From Phoronis pallida (lineage: Eukaryota; Phoronida; Phoronidae): DNA of 12,038 nucleotides. The notes under the pieces were generated by a model, which saw only the letters and a list, made by a program, of their open reading frames with translations, searched no databases and was not told the origin of the DNA. The DNA lies in the NCBI GenBank assembly GCA_028565715.1, contig JAOXYC010193909.1:1-12038 (forward strand), read 5' to 3'. The translations under genes were made by a program, and so were the position numbers. Shown in pieces: positions 6,503-12,038 of the stretch. Numbering within the stretch: the stretch's first letter is position 1; each line of letters starts with the position of its first letter.

Positions 6503-9500
6503 CTAGAAAATAAAGTTGTTAAAATAACAGGGAACCATGATTGCAACTGTTGTTTTAAACCTGGCTAGTCCTCCTGTCTCACGTCTTGCAGACACTTCTC
6601 ACATGAGCCATTGATGTTTTATTCTGTGGGCCGACAACCAATCAGAGCAGACCCAAAAGGTTAAACGTGTACATCGCTACTTACGAATGTCGAATTATCA
6701 ATGATTAAAATACGACATTTTCATCCGTTTCTTTCACACAGTTTAATCATTTTCGTTGCCAATATGTGTTCCTACCTTTATTCTTTATCGAAAACACAAA
6801 GTTTATACGTTACAATTGATCTCAGTTATCTTGTCACCCGAAAGATAATTCATCAAGTCACATAGGCTGCCTGAATAGAGATTTCCGGAATAAGCGAAGG
6901 TAGTTATTCATTCAGATGAATATAAGGATGCAATTTGTAACAACCATTCCAACGCAATTGACCGCATTCAATAGTTGATGATTTCACATTCGTGAGTAGC
7001 GATGTATAACTTTAAACAAATTCCAAATTCTTGTATACTACTATTTAGGCCTAGTGTTATGTTAAGATCATGCATTTCATGTTTACCTATGTTTGGCAAT
7101 ACATCAAGTAAATGTAAAGACCGCAATTTCTTGGTTACAAATAATCTAGGAAGTCTCGGATGAGAATCTTGAACGTTAATAATTTAAATTCTTACCCTGC
7201 TTTGCTTGAAGCATTTGTGACAATGGGAGATAAACGCAACATTTCAAATTTGCTCACAGAGAAATTCTCATCCTGTACCTGCAAATATATAACCAATATT
7301 TTTGATACAGACGTTTGTATTTATCACGTGTTAATCTGACATTCCTTCTTTTATTTCAAAAAGGGTATGTACCATTGTAGGCCTCTTGTACTAAAGATAC
7401 TGTCTCCTCGTAGGTGAGGGTTTGGGGTCAAAATTCAAATCAACTAGAAATTTTGTGTATGAGTCCGTTGGTGAATATAATTAACCTGCATCAGAGTCAA
7501 AAAAATCGGTAAGGGGTAAATTGAGATCTTCATATCCAAAAAAAAATTGTCGTACTACAAGGTTTTCGAAAGTTGCACTTCTTTAGGATAAAAAGCTCAA
7601 ATTTACCCCTTTACCGATTTTTTTTTACTATGATGTAGGTTAATCAATTCATCAAAGGACTCGTACACAAAATTCTAGTTAATTTAAATTTTGACCCCAG
7701 ATCATCGCCAACGACTGGGAGGAGACAGTATCTTTAATGATCTATTCAGTTACTTGCCTTTTTTAATTTTACTGTCCAGGTAGCTACTTAAATGCACTTC
7801 CTGATTATCATTATGAACTTTCGAAAATGCGCGTTTATAACCTAGTAAGAAACAAGGTAGGCCTAGAGAAAAATGTAGGCCTACCTGACGTTTTTTCATG
7901 CTTTGAACTGTCGTAAAAATATGATAATAGAACTGATTTATCGGAGTGAATAGAATTTCATTTCCGCGCTTTTTTTAAGCTAGGATACTATATGTATATG
8001 TATCCTGAATTTTTATTTTTTGAACTTAAAAAAACATTCTCAGGTTAATTGAGTTCCACTGAATGAAAAATATCTGTGCAAAATACAGCACTTATCCCGT
8101 CGTTTTTGTAGTATACGCACCTTTGACTCCTGATCGTCAAAGGTTACAGTTTTCTCTTCAAGTTTCGAAGGCGTCAATTCAAGGCCAATTTCTATAGGAA
8201 TGTCTGAAAATCAGTAAAATAAGGATTTCCATAAGTTTGTATACGAAAGTTACAATTTTGTTGACCAACATAATTTCGATTCCTTTTGAAAATTAAAGGA
8301 ATCTTTGCATTGAGCAAAAACAATCTGTAGGTTTTATACATTGAATAACACTAGGTGGCATTTAAAAATATTGATATACGAAAACTAATGCCGTTATACA
8401 AAACTTACTCGGCCTCATTTTTCTAAATGTTCCTTGGACACCCGAGTGTATTATTTTAGTTCCCCTATCCTCGGCTAAGTTCTCCTGCAGTTGAGCAAAC
8501 TCTTTACACACTTGCATTCCCTAAAAGTGTTGAAATATTTTGCAGAAAATTATTATTACAAATATTATCAATAAAAAGAACTCGGATAAGATGAGGCAAA
8601 AGAGTTGTTTTGTTTCTTTTTGTTGTATGAATAAGACCACAGTACTATCGTGGTTATTGATTGGATGATTATTTTTACATCATCATTTCTATAAAGCGCC
8701 TTTCGATTATAATAAACATTTCTATTCTCTGATTTTTAAACCATCGACAAGTGTATTTGTAAGTGTAAGTACAGTTTAACTTTGTACCGAATACCCTATA
8801 AAAGGCTCGTTAACACTATCAAACATGGCTATGGCCCCGGAAATAATTTTCTGGTTCCATCATTAACCCTTAAAACACATTTAACCAGTTTTCATTTGTA
8901 ATTCATATACGTACCGTCAAATTCAACAAGTCGAGAGGGTTGGCGCGAACCATCAGCTTTTTGATAATCAACAGTGCGCCGGTGCTCTGAATTGAGTTGT
9001 GAGATAGCTAATAATGAAACAAAAGTTTGAAGACGATTATGTAACATTATCCATGTCCACTCATATTAAATGAATGTTTCTCGACATTAGATAGAACTAT
9101 AATCATTGAATAAAATGTGATGTGTGCCAAATTGAACATTTTCACAAAATAATACAAAAGTAGGAAGGAAAATTTTATATCCGAATGGTTGACGATTTGT
9201 GTCTATGTTCAACGCATCAGAGCTTACTCTTTTCTAATACAAATATACCTACGTCCAGTTGTTTCAGTGAGACGTTGTTACCCAAACCCACACACAGTGG
9301 TTGAACTCCTGTTGCTGTGAAACGATTGTTGCTCAGGTCAAGGTTAAGAAGCTTGCTATCTTTCAGCATCTTTGATAAAGGGGCCGCTGCTTCGTCGCTC
9401 ATACCATTGAACGCCAACTTTAACGTCGCCAGTCTAGCGTTTACCTTATATAGAAAAGTATTATACTAACATTGCCTTCCAGATTTGCTACTCCCAGAAG

Positions 9501-11785
9501 TTTTATTTTCACACTCTATGATGTAAGATTCACAACGAATATAAAAATCCCTTGATTCCAGTTGAATGTACTTGTAGGCCCTACGGTATTTTTCGTCGGT
9601 GTTCAATGCTTAATTTTAACCCCTTCTGGTTTTCAACTTGGGGGGTAGAGGCATGTGAAACATTTTTTAAACTTTTGCTTTCATCTCGTTCTTTGACGCG
9701 ATTTTATATTTGCAAGGTTAACGTTTCGAGCTCGTTCCCCATTTAAAAAATTGTAAAAATGCAAGTACTGGTAAAAAAAATTGTTTACCACAAGTCCTTT
9801 ACACAAGCCGGCGATTGTGTTCCGCCTGAAGTTGTTCCAGCTCAGGTCTAAGTACTCCAGTGAGTCGTTATCAACTGTTTGGAGTAAGAATGGTTTTCAT
9901 TTTACTTGCTGATGAAGAGACGCTTGACATCTCGGGACGTGCAATAAATCTACATTTTATACCGACGTGATCGTGAAGTTTCATATATATATTTTATTAT
10001 ATTTTAAATATTCTCTTTATCAACCGCTCACAGCCTTACAATGTTATACTGAAAAGACACGAACAACAACGTGAAGGTCTGGCAAAACCACGCACTTACT
10101 ACGAAAACAATTTCGAACATGAACAAGTAAATTATTTCAATGCAATCATTGGCGACCTCTCACCCAAAGCTTTTCCGAATTCTTCCGCCGCTTTCACGCC
10201 AAAGTCGTTCTTGCTCAGATCTAGCCACGTGATTCTGCTGTTTTCCTAACAAGACAACAAAATCTTAAAAACCCTCATGTTTTATTTATGCTTTACAAAA
10301 ACCAAGCAACTGCAGAACAGTGAAATTAGAATAAGTTGTCAAGGGTAAAAATCCCGAGCAAATTAATAAGTATGGTCTCAATGACATATGCGAGGATTTC
10401 AAATTCTGAAACGTATAATGAAAGATAACATTTTAAAAGATACTGTCTCCTCGTTGGTCACTATCTGGCGTCCCTGATCAACTAGAAAGTTTGTGTATGG
10501 GTGACCTTTGAACATAACTAACTTGCGTCTGATGCCAAAAATTAAAAAAGAACCTGCAAGGGGTTATTTGTGAGCTTTTTATCAGATAGAAGTCATAGAT
10601 ACTCTTTTGAGTAGGCCATATCGGCCCAGGGATAATCGGACACAAAAGCTCTCAAATCACCCCTTTGCAGATTTGTTGATTTTTTTTACTCAGATGCAAG
10701 TAAGTTATATATGTTCAACAAAGGACTAGTTGATTTGAATTTTGACGCCAGATCGGAACCAACGAGTAGACAGTAGGCCTATCTTTAATATGGAAGTATC
10801 AAGCAATTTTTTATTCATGTTCTCACGATAAGGGCGCTGGATAACGGAGCTGCGTCTCTCTCTTGGAAGCCGTTTCCCGCCAAATTAAGCTTGATTAGCG
10901 TTGAGTTCGACACGAGTAGATCACATATCACATTGGTACCCGCTGATCTGATGTTATTGTGAGCGAGATTCTACAGAAAAAGTATTTGATTTTTGAATAA
11001 AAATAATATGGTCAAAGGGAACTGTATTTTTGAATCCTATTGAACACGCAGGAAAATATTTATTCTTTCCTAAATAATTGATGGTGTATTATCCAAATTG
11101 TACGAACAGACGTGATTTACGCTCTTTCGTCCATAGAAAACACCCTTTACGAGAAATAAATACGAAAACCTTCCACAAATTATTCATTGACAAGTCGGCG
11201 TGTACAATGGAACAAATTACACAAATTTAGTAGCCTAGCTTGAGAAAAACGCAAAATGTTGTGCGTAATAACGTATGTGTTGATCCACGTCATGGTGTTT
11301 CCAGACTTGGACTTGTAAAGGGTTTTGAGCGGAAATCATATGCAGCGAGCTTAAATTTTTACATTTGAAGTTTAATCATGTCTTTTCATATCGCTTGTTT
11401 TCGTTTGATTACATTGAAGAAAATAAAGTGAAACAACCAAATAAACGGCTAAATGAAATATTGCCGTTTATTTGATTTTTTCACTATTACTGAGTCAAGT
11501 TTTACGTCTCAAATTGCATCCACTGGATCACGGCCTTCACCTCTTTGGTTTAGCTGAACATTTTGTTACTTCATAGGTAGTTTTTATAAAATTATAAAAA
11601 TACAAATCCCTGAAGTCTGACATCTCTTACACTTCAAGCAATCTTTTACATATTCTCCCAAAATAAGAATTACTCACTAACTCAGTAATGTAGATATTTT
11701 CTTTCATCATTTCTGTGATGTATCCTGCACCCTGTGCTTCAATCCAGTTATCTTCCAAGTTCAGCACTGTTACTACTGTGTTACT
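6484..11785 (-). CDS. LRRC74A-like: Leucine-rich repeat protein, LRRC74-like (3' part, 10 exons)
   Basis: Exons 5'-3' are 11785-11678, 10970-10827, 10245-10164, 9874-9789, 9444-9253, 9007-8915, 8520-8409, 8203-8121, 7278-7196 and 6502-6484. All introns are GT-AG and phases agree throughout, giving about 333 aa. The N-terminus lies beyond 12038. Residues 1 to about 230 form eight ribonuclease-inhibitor-type LRRs of about 28 aa each, on the pattern LxxLDLSxNxxxxxGAxx. Examples are VLNLEDNWIEAQGAG, YLDLSWNNFRRNTIAGLCKG, LNLDLSNNRF and QLDLSHNSIQSTGA. A degenerate cap repeat follows, then KIIHSGVQGTFRK. That GGVQG-like block and the EDNWI/SWN motifs match what I recall of LRRC74A/B. The last 60 aa or so (charged, then Ser-rich) were not recognised. 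LRRs bind proteins; the specific role is unknown. The last exon is the least certain. Confidence 0.85.
6503..7195 (-). other. LRR gene last intron (693 bp)
   Basis: Half of it is an inverted-repeat element (6661-7015). It also contains a CCAATCAG box at 6638 just left of the element and a TAGGCCTA octamer (7046-7053). Confidence 0.6.
6661..7015. mobile_element. Inverted-repeat (MITE-like) element
   Basis: The left end (6661-6705) reads TTAAACGTGTACATCGCTAC and onward. It is mirrored by the right end (about 6972-7015), whose complement begins TTTAAAGTTATACATCGCTA. The imperfect arms are about 45 bases, about 355 bases apart end to end. No ORF lies inside, so it would be non-autonomous. Target-site duplications are not clear. 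Confidence 0.55.
7196..7278 (-). CDS. LRRC74A-like: LRR gene exon: tail
   Basis: It encodes VQDENFSVSKFEMLRLSP then IVTNASSKAG, with the Gly codon split. Acceptor is tatatatttgcag; donor GG|gtaaga, phase 2. The frame is open only in the phase predicted by the previous exon, which supports it. Confidence 0.7.
7279..8120 (-). other. LRR gene intron (842 bp) with MITE copy 1
   Basis: It holds the palindromic element at 7394-7734. To the right of the element lie two TAGGCCTA octamers (7858-7865 and 7876-7883) and a hairpin, AGGATAC with GTATCCT (7982-7988 and 8000-8006). Confidence 0.8.
7394..7734. mobile_element. Palindromic MITE, copy 1
   Basis: Long inverted arms (about 137 bases each) start with AAGATACTGTCTCCTC on both strands and are flanked by TA on each side (7392-7393 and 7735-7736). 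Shared inner blocks include GGGGTCAAAATT, TTTGTGTA and AATCGGTAA. The roughly 67-base loop is A-rich, with no ORF. TA target duplication and terminal repeats suggest a Tc1/mariner-like non-autonomous element; the superfamily is inferred. Confidence 0.75.
8121..8203 (-). CDS. LRRC74A-like: LRR gene exon: charged tail
   Basis: It encodes NIPIEIGLELTPSKLEEKTV followed by TFDDQESK. It is Glu/Asp-rich and probably disordered. Acceptor tttactgattttcag and donor AAG|gtgcgt are both strong; phase 1 in, phase 0 out. I recognise no domain. Confidence 0.75.
8409..8520 (-). CDS. LRRC74A-like: LRR gene exon: C-terminal cap
   Basis: It encodes GMQVCKEFAQLQENLAEDRG, then TKIIHSGVQGTFRKMRP and one further base. 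The HSGVQG stretch matches the conserved segment that follows the last repeat in LRRC74-type proteins. Acceptor is caacacttttag; donor CCGA|gtaagt, phase 1. Confidence 0.82.
8521..8914 (-). other. LRR gene intron (394 bp)
   Basis: Non-coding. It includes ATAAAGCGCCTTTC near 8692, a motif I have seen in dispersed animal repeats, and a short hairpin ACCAC/GTGGT. Nothing else is supported. Confidence 0.75.
8915..9007 (-). CDS. LRRC74A-like: LRR gene exon: LRR 8 and start of cap
   Basis: It encodes 31 residues, LSHNSIQSTGALLIIKKLM then RANPLDLLNLT. Joined to the previous exon it restores LKQLDLSHN, and an in-frame TAG ends at the acceptor, fixing the boundary. Acceptor is gtttcattattag; donor ACG|gtacgt; phase 0. 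Confidence 0.88.
9253..9444 (-). CDS. LRRC74A-like: LRR gene exon: LRRs 6-7 and start of 8
   Basis: It encodes 64 residues, beginning VNARLATLKLAFNGMSDEAA, continuing LLNLDLSNNRFTATGV, and ending VSLKQLD. Acceptor is tctatataag, with a poor pyrimidine tract; donor GAC|gtaggt. Both are phase 0. An open frame continues past the donor to 9217, but the LRR pattern requires the splice here. Confidence 0.9.
9445..9788 (-). other. LRR gene intron (344 bp)
   Basis: Non-coding. An open frame on the opposite strand (9552-9746) has no recognisable similarity. No repeat or RNA gene was seen. Confidence 0.75.
9789..9874 (-). CDS. LRRC74A-like: LRR gene exon: LRR 5
   Basis: It completes the split Val codon, then reads DNDSLEYLDLSWNNFRRN and TIAGLCKGLV. 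The LEYLDLSWN-x-x-RR block is very typical of LRRC74-family proteins. Acceptor is ccaaacag; donor GTG|gtaaac, phase 0. Confidence 0.9.
10164..10245 (-). CDS. LRRC74A-like: LRR gene exon: LRR 4
   Basis: It encodes ENSRITWLDLSKNDFGVKAA and EEFGKAL, ending one base into a Val codon. Acceptor is gtcttgttag; donor TTGG|gtgaga, phase 1. Together with the next exon it makes 168 bases, exactly two 28-aa repeats. Confidence 0.9.
10246..10826 (-). other. LRR gene intron (581 bp) with MITE copy 2
   Basis: About 350 bases are the second palindromic MITE (10436-10785). The remainder is AT-rich and featureless. Confidence 0.8.
10436..10785. mobile_element. Palindromic MITE, copy 2
   Basis: This is the same family and orientation as the copy at 7394. 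It begins AAAGATACTGTCTCCTCGTT, and its right end carries the complement. Shared inner blocks include TGATCAACTAG/CTAGTTGATT, TTTGTGTATG and CAAAGG. TA flanks both ends. The right terminal repeat is interrupted by six extra bases that create TAGGCCTA (10774-10781). Copy 2 is more diverged between its arms than copy 1. Confidence 0.72.
10827..10970 (-). CDS. LRRC74A-like: LRR gene exon: LRRs 2-3
   Basis: It encodes 48 residues, NLAHNNIRSAGTNVICDLL then NSTLIKLNLAGNGF and APLSSALI. Acceptor is ctttttctgtag; donor ATC|gtgaga; phase 0 at both ends. Confidence 0.9.
10971..11677 (-). other. LRR gene intron (707 bp)
   Basis: Non-coding. The only structured feature seen is the perfect hairpin at 11438-11474. 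No coding exon or tRNA was found in it. Confidence 0.8.
11438..11474. repeat. Perfect 12-bp stem hairpin
   Basis: CAAATAAACGGC (11438-11449) pairs perfectly with GCCGTTTATTTG (11463-11474) around a 13-base loop. Further out, GTGAAA (11428-11433) and TTTCAC (11479-11484) extend the symmetry imperfectly. It lies within an LRR gene intron. Confidence 0.7.
11678..11785 (-). CDS. LRRC74A-like: LRR gene exon: first visible, LRR 1
   Basis: It encodes 36 residues starting SNTVVTVLNLEDNWIEAQGA and ending ENIYITEL. The boundary falls inside an LRR, so the next exon supplies NLAHNNI. Acceptor is tttcttctag; donor TTA|gtgagt; phase 0 at both ends. Confidence 0.9.
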
Positions 11786-12038
11786 CTAGAAGAAAGTTGT
11801 CAAAACGTCGTTCAGTTATTATTTACATATGTTACTCCGTCCCTGCGTTTTTTTTTAATTTTAGTGATTCAAACATTTGTAAAATGGATTCTAAACTGTT
11901 TTTTTTTACAGGTCGACAAAACTTTTCAACTTTTAACGCAGTCAACATTAAAGTTCTTTTCTTTTTTTAATAAAAATGCATGTTGAAACTTCACTATAGA
12001 GAAAGAATGCATCTTCACATTTGATGTGAAGTAGCCTA
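11786..12038 (-). other. 5'-ward intron of the LRR gene, cut by the window edge
   Basis: No further LRR exon is visible. It contains T-rich stretches and a perfect 8-bp hairpin, CTTCACAT-TTG-ATGTGAAG (12013-12031). Upstream exons must lie beyond 12038. Confidence 0.7.

Noticed and set aside
9552-9746. 64-aa + strand open frame
   Set aside because: It lies in an LRR gene intron on the opposite strand, with no similarity or splice context.
11734-11970. 78-aa + strand open frame
   Set aside because: It overlaps the first visible LRR exon in antisense and runs into low-complexity T-rich sequence.
1-12038. CRISPR array, operon structure or prokaryotic mobile element
   Set aside because: No regularly spaced repeats or ribosome-binding-site-led gene clusters were seen; the genes are spliced and of animal type.

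Overview
This window is AT-rich, intron-rich nuclear DNA from a metazoan, most likely a marine invertebrate. The evidence is multi-exon genes with GT-AG introns of roughly 0.14-1.0 kb, a mitochondrial cardiolipin synthase of animal type, an animal-type ribonuclease-inhibitor-like LRR gene, tRNA-derived repeats, palindromic MITEs, a GIY-YIG retroelement remnant and repeated TAGGCCTA octamers. The phylum cannot be fixed from the sequence alone. No prokaryotic, viral or CRISPR features were seen.

Two protein-coding genes lie tail to tail. On the + strand, positions 963-5130 hold a complete seven-exon gene for mitochondrial cardiolipin synthase (CRLS1). Its conceptual protein is 339 aa, with the full CDP-alcohol phosphatidyltransferase motif. 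A likely 5' UTR intron (723-865) and several upstream ORFs precede it, and a poly(A) signal lies near 6078. On the - strand, ten exons between 11785 and 6484 encode the C-terminal 333 aa or so of a leucine-rich-repeat protein. It closely resembles the LRRC74 family; the 5' end lies beyond the right edge of the window. Its probable poly(A) signal (6358-6363) is under 300 bp from that of CRLS1. The standard single-frame ORF scan misses most of both genes because many exons are short; they were assembled here by matching splice sites and reading phase.

Region by region: 1-137 is a tRNA-derived SINE fragment; 138-962 is the CRLS1 promoter and leader; 963-5130 is CRLS1; 5131 to about 6100 is its 3' UTR. 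CRLS1 intron 3 carries a large inverted-repeat retroelement remnant (about 2696-3460) with a GIY-YIG-like coding fragment, and intron 4 carries a tRNA-like sequence. From 6340 to 12038 lies the LRR gene. Its introns hold two copies of one palindromic MITE family (7394-7734 and 10436-10785), a third inverted-repeat element (6661-7015) and a short perfect hairpin (11438-11474).

The two genes show no obvious functional link. CRLS1 makes cardiolipin in the inner mitochondrial membrane, while LRRC74-like proteins are poorly characterised. The most unusual structures are the intronic inverted repeats, which would give long double-stranded stretches in the pre-mRNAs.
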